A stretch of 64,000 bases of DNA from Streptomyces clavifer (GTDB lineage: Bacteria > Actinomycetota > Actinomycetes > Streptomycetales > Streptomycetaceae): assembly GCA_014651175.1 (NCBI GenBank), contig BMWJ01000001.1, positions 434,001-498,000 of the forward strand, read 5' to 3'. Below, in pieces: positions 25,973 to 34,692 of this stretch (positions are counted from its first letter, which is position 1; the number at the start of each line of letters is the position of its first letter). The translations under genes and the position numbers were made by a program. The notes under the pieces are model-generated. The model saw only the letters and a list, made by a program, of their open reading frames with translations. It ran no database searches and had not been told where the DNA came from.

Positions 25973-26957
25973 GCAGCAGCCGTGGGACGACGCGAGCGGG
26001 AGCGGGGCGATCTCGGGGGCCGGCGCGGGCGGGGCGATGGACCTCGCGATGGACGAGGGCACCACGCTGGAGAAGACACCCGGCGGTCCCGAGGGGACCG
26101 GGCCGGCCGGCAAGCCGCGCAGCCTGTGGTCCGACGCCTGGCGCGACCTGCGCCGCAACCCGGTCTTCATCATCTCGGGGCTGGTCATCCTGTTCCTGGT
26201 GATCATCTCGATCTGGCCGCAGCTGATCACCGACCTCGACCCGCTCGACTGCGACCTGGCCAAGGCCCAGGAGGGCTCCCAGCCCGGCCATCCCTTCGGC
26301 TTCGACGGACAGGGGTGCGACGTCTACACCCGTACCGTCTACGGGGCGCGCACCTCGGTCACGGTCGGCGTCTGCTCCACCCTCGGCGTCTCCCTGCTGG
26401 GCGGCGTACTCGGCGGCCTGGCCGGCTTCTTCGGGGGGACGTGGGACGCGATCCTCTCCCGCGTCACGGACGTCTTCTTCGGCATCCCGGTGGTCCTCGG
26501 CGGTCTGGTCTTCCTGTCGGTGGTCACCAGCTCCACCGTCTGGCCGGTGATCGGTTTCATCGTGCTGCTGGGCTGGCCCCAGATCGCCCGCATCGCCCGC
26601 GGATCCGTCATCACCGCCAAACAGAACGACTACGTCCAGGCCGCCCGGGCGCTGGGCGCCTCCAACGGCCGGATGATGCTCCGGCACATCGCGCCCAACG
26701 CCGTCGCCCCCGTCATCGTCGTCGCGACCATCGCCCTCGGCACGTACATCTCGCTGGAGGCGACCCTGTCGTACCTGGGCGTGGGACTGAAGCCGCCGAC
26801 CGTCTCCTGGGGCATCGACATCTCCGCCGCCTCCCAGTACGTCCGCAACGCCCCGCATATGCTGCTGTGGCCCGCAGGTGCGCTGGCTGTCACGGTGCTC
26901 GCCTTCATCATGCTCGGCGACGCGGTGCGCGACGCCCTCGACCCCAAACTGCGCTGA
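25965..26957 (+). CDS. Peptide ABC transporter permease (OppC type)
   Basis: The 330-residue protein has a long Gly/Ala-rich cytoplasmic N-terminus of about 55 residues. A first helix (VFIISGLVILFLVIISIWPQ), the OppC N-loop GFDGQGCDVYTRTVYGARTS and the coupling motif DYVQAARALGASNGRMMLRH follow. The C-terminus LGDAVRDALDPKLR is standard. The overlap of 8 bp with the preceding gene and 13 bp spacing to the next show one transcription unit. Confidence 0.9.
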   Translation: MPEQQPWDDASGSGAISGAGAGGAMDLAMDEGTTLEKTPGGPEGTGPAGKPRSLWSDAWRDLRRNPVFIISGLVILFLVIISIWPQLITDLDPLDCDLAKAQEGSQPGHPFGFDGQGCDVYTRTVYGARTSVTVGVCSTLGVSLLGGVLGGLAGFFGGTWDAILSRVTDVFFGIPVVLGGLVFLSVVTSSTVWPVIGFIVLLGWPQIARIARGSVITAKQNDYVQAARALGASNGRMMLRHIAPNAVAPVIVVATIALGTYISLEATLSYLGVGLKPPTVSWGIDISAASQYVRNAPHMLLWPAGALAVTVLAFIMLGDAVRDALDPKLR

Positions 26958-26970
26958 GGAGCCCGCTGCC

Positions 26971-27948
26971 ATGTTGCTCGAAGTGCGCGATCTGCACGTG
27001 GAGTTCCACACCCGGGACGGGGTGGCCAAGGCCGTCAACGGGGTCAACTACTCGGTGGCCGAGGGCGAGACGCTCGCCGTCCTCGGCGAGTCGGGTTCGG
27101 GCAAGTCGGTCACCGCCCAGGCGATCATGGGCATCCTCGACATGCCGCCCGGAAGGATCAGCGGGGGCCAGGTCCTCTTCAAGGACCGCGACCTGCTGAC
27201 GCTCAAGAACGAGGAGCGGCGGAAGATCCGCGGCCAGGAGATGGCCATGATCTTCCAGGACGCGCTCTCCTCGCTGAACCCGGTGCTGAGCGTGGGGCAG
27301 CAGCTGGGCGAGATGTTCGTCGTCCATCGCGGGATGTCCCGCAAGGACGCGAAGACCCGCTCCATCGAGCTGATGGACCGGGTGCGCATCCCCGCGGCCA
27401 AGGAGCGGGTCGGGAACTTCCCGCACCAGTTCTCCGGCGGCATGCGCCAGCGCATCATGATCGCCATGGCGATGGCGCTGGAGCCCTCGCTGATCATCGC
27501 CGACGAACCGACCACCGCCCTCGACGTGACGGTCCAGGCCCAGGTCATGGAGCTGCTCGCGGAACTGCAGCGCGAGCTCGACATGGGCCTGATCCTGATC
27601 ACGCACGACCTCGGCGTGGTGGCCGACGTCGCCGACAAGATCGCCGTGATGTACGCGGGCCGGATCGTCGAGACCTCACCCGTCCACGACATCTACCGGG
27701 CCCCCGCCCACCCGTACACCAAGGGCCTCCTCCGGTCGATCCCGCGCCTGGACCAGAAGGGCCAGGACCTCTACGCGATCAAGGGGCTGCCGCCCAACCT
27801 GCTGCACATCCCGCCCGGCTGCGCCTTCCACCCCCGCTGTCCGATGGCCCAGGCCGTGTGCCGCACGGACGTACCGCCGCTGTACACCGTGGACGAGAAC
27901 CGCCGGAGCGCCTGCCACTTCTGGAAGGAGACGCTCGATGCCCGCTGA
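26971..27948 (+). CDS. Peptide ABC transporter ATP-binding protein (OppD type)
   Basis: The 325-residue protein begins [20 protein letters not shown]. It has Walker [11 protein letters not shown]-loop [16 protein letters not shown], signature [15 protein letters not shown], Walker [15 protein letters not shown], switch His ILITHDLGV and the C-terminal cysteine extension [15 protein letters not shown]. The ATG at 26971 was chosen because it gives the normal OppD N-terminus and GAGGAG lies upstream. The end overlaps the next gene by 11 bp. Confidence 0.9.
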   Translation: MLLEVRDLHVEFHTRDGVAKAVNGVNYSVAEGETLAVLGESGSGKSVTAQAIMGILDMPPGRISGGQVLFKDRDLLTLKNEERRKIRGQEMAMIFQDALSSLNPVLSVGQQLGEMFVVHRGMSRKDAKTRSIELMDRVRIPAAKERVGNFPHQFSGGMRQRIMIAMAMALEPSLIIADEPTTALDVTVQAQVMELLAELQRELDMGLILITHDLGVVADVADKIAVMYAGRIVETSPVHDIYRAPAHPYTKGLLRSIPRLDQKGQDLYAIKGLPPNLLHIPPGCAFHPRCPMAQAVCRTDVPPLYTVDENRRSACHFWKETLDAR

Positions 27949-29188
27949 GGACCCGAGCCGTCGGGACGGCACCGCCGGGGGCTCCACCCTGGTCTCCGAG
28001 GCGCGCGAGAGCATCGCCGCGCGGCCGTACGCGGAGGGCGAACCGATCCTGGAGGTGCGCGGCCTGGTCAAGCACTACCCGCTGACCCGGGGCATCCTCT
28101 TCAAGAAGCAGATCGGCGCGGTCAAGGCCGTCGACGGGGTGGACTTCGACCTGGCGGCGGGCGAGACGCTCGGCATCGTGGGGGAGTCCGGCTGCGGCAA
28201 GTCGACCGTCGCGAAGATGCTGGTGCACCTGGAGCCGCCGACCGGAGGCGTGATCCGCTACAAGGGCGAGGACGTCACCAAGCTGTCCGGCCGGGCCCTG
28301 AAGGCCGTGCGCCGCAACATCCAGATGGTGTTCCAGGACCCGTACACCTCGCTGAACCCGCGCATGACGGTCGGCGACATCATCGGGGAGCCGTACGAGA
28401 TCCACCCCGAGGTGGCGCCCAAGGGGAGCCGGCGGCAGAAGGTGCAGGACCTCCTCGACGTCGTGGGCCTGAACCCCGAGTACATCAACCGGTATCCGCA
28501 CCAGTTCTCCGGCGGCCAGCGCCAGCGCATCGGCATCGCCCGCGGCCTCGCCCTCAACCCCGAGATCATCGTGGCCGACGAGCCCGTCTCCGCGCTCGAC
28601 GTGTCGGTGCAGGCCCAGGTGGTCAACCTGCTGGACCGGCTGCAGGGCGAATTCAGTCTGAGCTTCGTGTTCATCGCGCACGACCTGTCGATCGTCCGGC
28701 ACATCTCCGACCGGGTCGGCGTCATGTACCTCGGCCGCATCGTCGAGATCGGCACGGACGAGGAGATCTACGACCACCCCACGCACCCGTACACCCAGGC
28801 ACTGCTGTCGGCCGTCCCGGTGCCGGACCCGACGGCCCGTGAGTACCGCGAGCGGATCATCCTGCACGGCGACGTGCCGTCCCCGGCGGCGGTCCCTTCC
28901 GGCTGCCGCTTCCGCACCCGCTGCTGGAAGGCGCAGGAGCGGTGCGAGCTGGAGGTGCCCCTGCTCGCCGTACCCGCGGTGTTCCGGGACACGGACACTC
29001 CGGCCAGGCACGACTCGGCCTGCCACTTCGCCGAGGAGAAGCGCGTGGTGCCGCCCGAGGGGACGCTGGAGACCCCGGAACCGCAGGACGCGCCGAAACC
29101 CCCTCGTGCCGCGCCGTCGCCGGATGCCGGGCCGTCCCCGGACACGCCCTCCCCGGACAGGAGGGAACCGGGGGAGGAGGACCGGTGA
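27938..29188 (+). CDS. Peptide ABC transporter ATP-binding protein (OppF type) with Pro-rich tail
   Basis: The 416-residue protein has an extra 40-residue N-terminus before [19 protein letters not shown]. It has Walker [11 protein letters not shown]-loop [15 protein letters not shown], signature [15 protein letters not shown], Walker [15 protein letters not shown] and [11 protein letters not shown]. The usual [14 protein letters not shown] extension is followed by about 60 residues rich in Pro, Ser and Asp ([20 protein letters not shown]), absent from the paralogue at 21292-22410. The tail is probably disordered. Confidence 0.9.
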   Translation: MPAEDPSRRDGTAGGSTLVSEARESIAARPYAEGEPILEVRGLVKHYPLTRGILFKKQIGAVKAVDGVDFDLAAGETLGIVGESGCGKSTVAKMLVHLEPPTGGVIRYKGEDVTKLSGRALKAVRRNIQMVFQDPYTSLNPRMTVGDIIGEPYEIHPEVAPKGSRRQKVQDLLDVVGLNPEYINRYPHQFSGGQRQRIGIARGLALNPEIIVADEPVSALDVSVQAQVVNLLDRLQGEFSLSFVFIAHDLSIVRHISDRVGVMYLGRIVEIGTDEEIYDHPTHPYTQALLSAVPVPDPTAREYRERIILHGDVPSPAAVPSGCRFRTRCWKAQERCELEVPLLAVPAVFRDTDTPARHDSACHFAEEKRVVPPEGTLETPEPQDAPKPPRAAPSPDAGPSPDTPSPDRREPGEEDR

Positions 29189-29287
29189 AGGGGCATCACC
29201 TTCGTTAACGCGCGGGCAACGTGTCCGTCGTCGCTCCGATATACGGACGCCCCACCATGATGAGCGTACGGCCGTGCGGGTGCCGTG

Positions 29288-29326
29288 AACCGGCCGGGGC
29301 GATTCATCACGTCGCCCCGGCCGGTT
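29288..29326. terminator. Terminator of second peptide importer operon
   Basis: Perfect 15-bp stem AACCGGCCGGGGCGA/TCGCCCCGGCCGGTT with a 9-nt loop, 100 bp after the last ATPase gene. Confidence 0.85.
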
Positions 29327-29390
29327 TCCCGTTCCCCCGTGCCCCCGGGGCCTCTTGTCCATCGGCACGGGGCGGTGGAGTATCGCTGGG

Positions 29391-30515
29391 GTGATACTCA
29401 CACGGGGAGCCGGAATCACCGGAGCGGTGCTGTGCGCCGTGCTCGGAGCCGTCGTCGCGGGCTGGATCGTGCGTGACGTCCGGGCGGTCGGTGAACCGCT
29501 GGAGCTGCTGCGCTTCTGGGCCGGATACGCCGACGCGCGCCCGGAAGCACTGCCCGCGACCTCGCAGGGCGACCCGGTGCTGCTCGCCGTCTACGTCCTC
29601 ACCGGCTTCGCCGCACTGCGTTCCCGGGTGGCCGCGTCGGCACTGGTGGCCGCCGGTGTGGTCACGCTCGCCCTGCGGCTGCCCGGACTCTGGACGATCA
29701 GCGCCTCCTGGAGGGACGGCCAGTACGCCGACGAGCTGCGCACCCGCGCACTGATCGGCACCTTCGTCGCCCTCGCCGCCGCCCTCGCACTGGTCATCAC
29801 CGGCGCCGCGGGACGCAGGCAGCCCGTGGACCTCGACGAACCGCGGCCCACCCGGCCCGGGCGCGGGGCGTCGGTCGCCGTGTTCCTGGTGCTCGGTGCG
29901 GCGGGAGCGGTCCTGATCGCCTGGGAGATCCGCCAGTTCGTCACGCTCCCCTCCGCCTTCTACCCCGACTGGTTCACCGGCGGGGGAGCCGTCCGGTCGG
30001 GGCTGACCGACCCGCCACCGGGCTGGAGCAGCGTGGCACTCGCGGTGCTCTGCCTGGTGGTGGCGTTCACCGCGCTCTTCCGCGCCGTCCACGCCCGGCC
30101 GTTCGGCATGATCGCCGCCGGATTCGTACTGGTCTCGGGGTGCCTCGGGATCGCCCGCGCCGTCCACCACGGCATGCTCGACGACTTCGGCGGCCTGGGG
30201 ACCGAGTACCAGCTCCTCGTCCTCACCTCGTTCTTCCTCGCCCTCGCCGGGGTGACCGGGCTCCTCGCGCTGTCCCGGAAGGGTCAGGAGGACACCGACG
30301 GAGGGAGTCAGGGGTACGGCGGCTACGGCTACCCGCCGAGCGCCGGATACGGCTACCCGCCGTCCGCCGGATACGGCTACCCGCCGGCCGGGACGCCCGG
30401 CTACGGCTACCCGCCCGCAGCTCCGCCCGGCCACGGCCACCCGCAGCAGGGCCCGCCCGGCGGCCCGGGGCAGTTCGGCCCTCCGCCGCCCTCGTCCCCG
30501 CCGCCGGGCTGGTGA
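29391..30515 (+). CDS. Polytopic membrane protein with C-terminal GYGYPPSA repeats
   Basis: From the likely GTG 29391 the protein has about 374 residues. Around seven hydrophobic segments are visible (for example GAVLCAVLGAVVAGWIV, ALIGTFVALAAALALVI and LLVLTSFFLALAGVTGLLAL). The last 75 residues are a Gly/Tyr/Pro tail: three near-identical units around GYGYPPSA, then GYGYPPAA and a PP-rich end. Such tails on actinobacterial membrane proteins may mediate interactions at the cell pole or wall, but the function here is unknown. The start is uncertain (TTG 29355 also in frame). It is convergent with the peptidase gene, 6 bp apart. Confidence 0.75.
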   Translation: MILTRGAGITGAVLCAVLGAVVAGWIVRDVRAVGEPLELLRFWAGYADARPEALPATSQGDPVLLAVYVLTGFAALRSRVAASALVAAGVVTLALRLPGLWTISASWRDGQYADELRTRALIGTFVALAAALALVITGAAGRRQPVDLDEPRPTRPGRGASVAVFLVLGAAGAVLIAWEIRQFVTLPSAFYPDWFTGGGAVRSGLTDPPPGWSSVALAVLCLVVAFTALFRAVHARPFGMIAAGFVLVSGCLGIARAVHHGMLDDFGGLGTEYQLLVLTSFFLALAGVTGLLALSRKGQEDTDGGSQGYGGYGYPPSAGYGYPPSAGYGYPPAGTPGYGYPPAAPPGHGHPQQGPPGGPGQFGPPPPSSPPPGW

Positions 30516-30521
30516 CGGCGC

Positions 30522-32648
30522 CTACGCCCGCGGCAGTCCCAGCGACCGCCTGAGGAAGTCCACCTGGAGCAGCAGCAGATTCTCGGCGACCTGCTCCTGC
30601 GGGGTCATGTGCGTCACCCCGCTCAGCGGCAGCACCTCGTGCGGCCGCCCCGCGGACAGCAGCGCCGACGACAGCCGCAGCGCATGGGCGACGACCACGT
30701 TGTCGTCGGCGAGGCCATGGACGATCATCATCGGCCGCACCGTCCCGGCCGGCCGGGACAGCCCCTCGTCCGTCACCAGGGCGTTGTCCGCGTACACCTC
30801 GGGCCGTGCCGCCGGGTCGCCGAGATAGCGCTCCGTGTAGTGGGTGTCGTACAGGCGCCAGTCGGCCACCGGCGCGCCGACGACGGCCGCGTGGAAGACG
30901 TCGGGTCGACGCAGCACCGCGAGCGCGGAGAGGTAGCCGCCGTACGACCAGCCGCGCATCGCCACCTTCGAGAGGTCCAGCGGGAAGCGCTCCGCCAGTG
31001 CGTGCAGGGCGTCCACCTGGTCGTCGAGGGTCAGGACGAAGTCGTCCCTGATCGCCTTCTCCCAGCCGGGCGAGCGTCCGGGTGTGCCCCGGCCGTCCGC
31101 GACGACCACCGCGAAGCCCTGGTCGGCGAACCACTGCGAGGTCAGATGCGGGTTGTGGGCGGCGACGACCCGGCGGCCGTGCGGCCCGCCGTACGGATCC
31201 ATCAGGACGGGGAGCGGACCGTCGGATTCCACATAGTTCGTGGGGAGCAGTACGGCGCACGGAATTCGCCGTGCGCCCCCCTCGGTCAGCCGCACCCGTG
31301 CCGTCAGGACGGGTTCCTGGGCGAGGTTCGCGACGGTGGCGATCCGCCTGCCGTCCCGCACCACGCGTACGACCGATCCGGGATGCTCCGGGGAGGCCGA
31401 GACCAGCACGGTCACGCCGCCCGCACGCACCGCGGAGTGCACTCCCACGCCCTCGGAAACGCGCTCCACGCCCAGCTCGTTGACCCGGTACACATGGGTC
31501 TGGCCGGTCTCCGGGTCCGGCGCCTTCCCGCCTGCCGTGGCCGACACCAGAATGTCCGAATCCCCGATGTCCAGCACCGACACGACGTGCAACCGGGGCC
31601 CGGTCAGGAGCCGGTCGCCGACCGAGAGCACCCGTGCACCGCCTTCGTCGGCGATCCGCACGAGACGCCCGTCCGGAGCCCACGCGGGCACCCCGGCGAA
31701 AAGATCGAGCCAGATCTCGTCCTCGTCGGCGTGCACGGTGCGGGTCGCCCCGCTCTCCGTGTCGACGGCGAGGTGCAGCTGGCTGCGCTGGTCGCGGGCC
31801 TGCACCAGGAGCAGCGGGGCGCCGTGCGCGGACCAGTGCACGCGGGCCAGGTACGGGAAGCGGTCCCGGTCCCAGACGACCTCGGTGCGGCCGCCGTCCA
31901 GGTCCGTCACGAACAGCCGCACCTCCGCGTTGGCCGTTCCCGCGGCCGGGTAGCCCACCTCGGCGGGCCTGCTGCCGGGGTGGGCCGGATCGGCGATCCA
32001 CCACCGCTGTACGGCGCTGTCGTCGACGCGGGCGACCAGCAGGCGGTCCGACTCCGGCGACCACCAGAAACCGCGGTAGCGGCTCATCTCCTCGGCCGCC
32101 ACGAACTCGGCCAGACCGTAGGAGGTGTTCGGGTCCTCCGGCTCGGCGACCGCGCGGTCCCCGTCGCCCTGGGCCCCCACGACCCGCAGGGCGCCCCGCG
32201 TGACGTAGGCGACGAGCCGCCCGTCGGGGGAGGGGCGCGGATCGATCACCGGGCCCGGCACCGGCAGGGCCCGTGCGGTGCCGGCCGACAGCTCGGCCAC
32301 GTACACCTTGCCGGAGAGGGCGAACGCCGCCAGCTCCACCGCGTCGTCCACCGCGTAGCCCACGATGCCCGCCGAACCGTCCCGGACCCGCTCGCGCCGG
32401 GCCCGCTCCTGCGGAGACAGCTTCTCCGCCGAACCGCCCAGCAGCGCCTCGGGATCGGCGGCCACCCGCTCCTCGCCGGTCCGGGTGTCCAGCACCCGGA
32501 GCCGGTTCGTCCGGTCGGTGCCGGAGTCCGAACGCAGGAAGACCACCCGCGTCCCATCCGGTGAGACGGTGAACGCGCGGGGTGCGCCGAGAGTGAACCG
32601 CTGGGTCCGGGCGTGCTGACGGGGAAAAGACAGCTTCTGCGAGGTCAT
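30522..32648 (-). CDS. S9 family prolyl oligopeptidase / dipeptidyl peptidase IV-like
   Basis: The 708-residue protein has an N-terminal beta-propeller region (about 30-430, repeats such as FTVSPDGTRVVFLRSD) and a C-terminal alpha/beta hydrolase. The nucleophile Ser is in GWSYGGYLS, the Asp in HGLADDNVV and the His in SGVTHM near the end. VVVADGRGTPGRSPGWEKAI and LMDPYGGPHGRR are DPP IV-family signatures. There is no signal peptide, so it probably works in the cytoplasm on short proline-containing peptides. Next to two peptide importers it could degrade the imported peptides; that link is inferred from position only. Confidence 0.92.
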   Translation of the reverse strand: MTSQKLSFPRQHARTQRFTLGAPRAFTVSPDGTRVVFLRSDSGTDRTNRLRVLDTRTGEERVAADPEALLGGSAEKLSPQERARRERVRDGSAGIVGYAVDDAVELAAFALSGKVYVAELSAGTARALPVPGPVIDPRPSPDGRLVAYVTRGALRVVGAQGDGDRAVAEPEDPNTSYGLAEFVAAEEMSRYRGFWWSPESDRLLVARVDDSAVQRWWIADPAHPGSRPAEVGYPAAGTANAEVRLFVTDLDGGRTEVVWDRDRFPYLARVHWSAHGAPLLLVQARDQRSQLHLAVDTESGATRTVHADEDEIWLDLFAGVPAWAPDGRLVRIADEGGARVLSVGDRLLTGPRLHVVSVLDIGDSDILVSATAGGKAPDPETGQTHVYRVNELGVERVSEGVGVHSAVRAGGVTVLVSASPEHPGSVVRVVRDGRRIATVANLAQEPVLTARVRLTEGGARRIPCAVLLPTNYVESDGPLPVLMDPYGGPHGRRVVAAHNPHLTSQWFADQGFAVVVADGRGTPGRSPGWEKAIRDDFVLTLDDQVDALHALAERFPLDLSKVAMRGWSYGGYLSALAVLRRPDVFHAAVVGAPVADWRLYDTHYTERYLGDPAARPEVYADNALVTDEGLSRPAGTVRPMMIVHGLADDNVVVAHALRLSSALLSAGRPHEVLPLSGVTHMTPQEQVAENLLLLQVDFLRRSLGLPRA

Positions 32649-32815
32649 GGCACCGAACCTAGCCCGCGTCGTACCGGTCCGTGCGCCCCTCGTGCTGCTG
32701 TGCCCCGATCAATGCGTTGGCACGGATAGTTATGATCCGTAGCGCTCGGTGGGTATGAACCTGCTGGCTCCATGTGTGCTGCCCGTCCCGACCGTACTGA
32801 TGGAGGTGAACCGCC

Positions 32816-33010
32816 GTGGCACTCTCGATTTCGGCGGTGGTGCTGCTGGCGATCGTCGTCTTCCTGCTGATCCGGAAATCCGGACTCAAGGGCGGACACG
32901 CGGTGGTCTGCATGTTGCTCGGCTTCTACATGGCGAGCTCGTCGATCGCCCCGACCATCTCGGAGGTGACGTCGAACGTGGCAGGCATGATCGGGGGCAT
33001 CAAGTTCTGA
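32816..33010 (+). CDS. Small two-helix membrane protein, unknown function
   Basis: The 64-residue protein starts at GTG 32816 after a GGAGGTGA ribosome binding site, which is nearly perfect. It has one clear helix (SISAVVLLAIVVFLLIRKSG) and a second hydrophobic segment (AVVCMLLGFYMASSSIA). A short tail TSNVAGMIGGIKF follows. I do not recognise the family. The strong binding site and clean codon use argue for a real gene. Confidence 0.78.
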   Translation: MALSISAVVLLAIVVFLLIRKSGLKGGHAVVCMLLGFYMASSSIAPTISEVTSNVAGMIGGIKF

Positions 33011-33033
33011 CCGGCACGCCGGGCACCCGGACC

Positions 33034-33082
33034 CGCGCGGGGTGCCCGGACCGGGTGTGCCGGACGCGCGCGGGGTGCCCGG
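33034..33082. repeat. 16-bp direct repeat upstream of mshB
   Basis: CGCGCGGGGTGCCCGG occurs at 33034-33049 and 33067-33082. Either copy can pair with the CCGGGCACC at about 33019-33028, so two alternative hairpins are possible between the small membrane protein gene and mshB. They may terminate the upstream transcript. Confidence 0.45.
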
Positions 33083-33129
33083 GCGCCGCCCCTTCCGTGG
33101 GGCGGTCGGTCCGTGCGGTGTGGGGCTCG

Positions 33130-33135
33130 TAGGCT
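33130..33135 (+). promoter_or_regulatory. Candidate -10 box for leaderless mshB mRNA
   Basis: TAGGCT lies 6 nt before the mshB ATG and no ribosome binding site is visible, so transcription could begin at the start codon. The -35 region (about 33107) is poor. Confidence 0.4.
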
Positions 33136-33141
33136 GGTCCC

Positions 33142-34059
33142 ATGAAGGACCTTCCCGCCCGCCGTCTGCTGCTGGTGCACGCGCACCCCGACGACGAGTC
33201 GATCAACAACGGCGCCACCATGGCCAGGTACGCGGCCGAGGGCGCCCACGTCACCCTGGTGACGTGCACGCTCGGCGAGGAGGGCGAGGTCATCCCACCG
33301 GGCCTCGCACACCTCGCCGCGGACCGGGACGACACCCTGGGCGCCCACCGCGTCGGTGAACTCGCCGCCGCCATGCGGGAGCTCGGCGTCACCGACCACC
33401 GCTTCCTCGGCGGCCCCGGCCGGTACCGCGACTCCGGGATGACGGGCACCGAGCAGAACCACCGGCCCGGCGCCTTCTGGGCCGCGGACCCGGACGAAGC
33501 GGCCGGCCACCTCGTCCAGGTGATCCGGTCGGTCCGCCCGCAGGTCCTGATCACGTACGACCCCGACGGCGGCTACGGCCACCCCGACCACATCCAGGCG
33601 CACCGCGTCGCGATGCGCGCGGCCTCGCTGGCCGCCGATCCCGCGTACGGCGAAGGCTCCGGGGACCCGTACGCGATTGCGAAGATCTACTGGAACCGGG
33701 TGCCCCGCTCCGTGGTCGAACAGGCCTTCGCGCACCTGCGGGACACGGCCCCGGACGCCTTCCCGGGCATCGCCGCCATCGACGACGTGCCCGGTGTGGT
33801 GGACGACGCCCGGATCACGGCGGAGATCGACGGCGCGGCGTATGCGGCGGCGAAGACCGCCGCGATGCGGGCACACGCCACCCAGATCGCCGTGGACGGT
33901 CCGTTCTTCGCCCTTTCGAACGATCTGGGGCAGCCCGTCCTCACCACCGAGTACTACGAACTGGTGCGGGGGTCCGCGGGCGGGGACGATGGAGCCCGGG
34001 AGCACGACCTCTTCGCGGGCGTGCCGGACGCGGCGGGCGCACCGGGGGTACGGACATGA
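33142..34059 (+). CDS. mshB: GlcNAc-Ins deacetylase, mycothiol biosynthesis
   Basis: The 305-residue zinc deacetylase has the LmbE fold motif [12 protein letters not shown] (zinc His and Asp with catalytic Asp), [10 protein letters not shown], the substrate loop [15 protein letters not shown] and zinc His in [16 protein letters not shown]. These match MshB, which removes the acetyl group from N-acetylglucosaminyl-inositol in the second main step of mycothiol synthesis. The length of about 300 is standard. It overlaps the next gene by 4 bp (ATGA). The alternative, mycothiol conjugate amidase Mca, is similar, but the loop and length favour MshB. Confidence 0.93.
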   Translation: MKDLPARRLLLVHAHPDDESINNGATMARYAAEGAHVTLVTCTLGEEGEVIPPGLAHLAADRDDTLGAHRVGELAAAMRELGVTDHRFLGGPGRYRDSGMTGTEQNHRPGAFWAADPDEAAGHLVQVIRSVRPQVLITYDPDGGYGHPDHIQAHRVAMRAASLAADPAYGEGSGDPYAIAKIYWNRVPRSVVEQAFAHLRDTAPDAFPGIAAIDDVPGVVDDARITAEIDGAAYAAAKTAAMRAHATQIAVDGPFFALSNDLGQPVLTTEYYELVRGSAGGDDGAREHDLFAGVPDAAGAPGVRT

Positions 34060-34517
34060 GCAGCAGGCAGGGACAGCGCGCCTCCTCGCGGGCGCCACGC
34101 ACCAACGCCCCTCCCAGGGGCCCGGCGTCCACCGGCCTCGCCGCACCCCCGAACCCGCGGCGCATCGCCCTGTACATCGGTCTCGCCGTGCTGGGGGCGG
34201 TCGTGGGGATCGCGGGCACGCTGGTCCAAGGAGCCCTGTTCCCGGGAGGGTTGCTGCTCGCGCTCGCCGCGTCGGCCGGGCTGTTCCTCGGGGGCCGGGT
34301 GCTCACGGGGACCCAGCTCGGCGCGCTGGCACCGGCGGTGGGCTGGTTCATCGCGCTCGTCGGCCTGCTCGGCGGGCGGCCCGAGGGGGACTACGTCTTC
34401 GGCGACGAGATCGGTCTGACCCTCTTCATGCTCGGGGGGATGGCCGTCGCTGTGATGTGTGCCACCCTGTCCCGACTGTCTTATCCGGCCACCGGCACCG
34501 GTCGATCCGGCACGTGA
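34056..34517 (+). CDS. Four-helix membrane protein translationally coupled to mshB
   Basis: The 153-residue protein has a basic Ser/Arg/Pro-rich N-terminus of about 45 residues. Four hydrophobic segments follow: [52 protein letters not shown] and [19 protein letters not shown]. It resembles the DUF6113 type of actinobacterial membrane protein often found after mshB. The function is unknown. ATGA overlap with mshB indicates coupled translation. Confidence 0.82.
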   Translation: MSSRQGQRASSRAPRTNAPPRGPASTGLAAPPNPRRIALYIGLAVLGAVVGIAGTLVQGALFPGGLLLALAASAGLFLGGRVLTGTQLGALAPAVGWFIALVGLLGGRPEGDYVFGDEIGLTLFMLGGMAVAVMCATLSRLSYPATGTGRSGT

Positions 34518-34526
34518 TGTGCTATG

Positions 34527-34558
34527 ACCCCTCCCGGATTGCGGTCCTGGGGAGGGGT
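34527..34558. terminator. Terminator of the mshB operon
   Basis: ACCCCTCCC/GGGAGGGGT forms a perfect 9-bp stem with a 14-nt loop that itself has GG/CC pairing, 10 bp after the stop. Confidence 0.75.
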
Positions 34559-34692
34559 GGGTGCATCCTTGTTCCCTGCGGGCGCGCAGAGTCGCGCGGC
34601 GGCGGCCAGTATGGTGGTGCGCGCGCCGAGCCGTCCCCTGGCCTGCGGCATGGGGGAAGTACGGGCGGCGGAGCCAATCGGGAGAACCTGCT

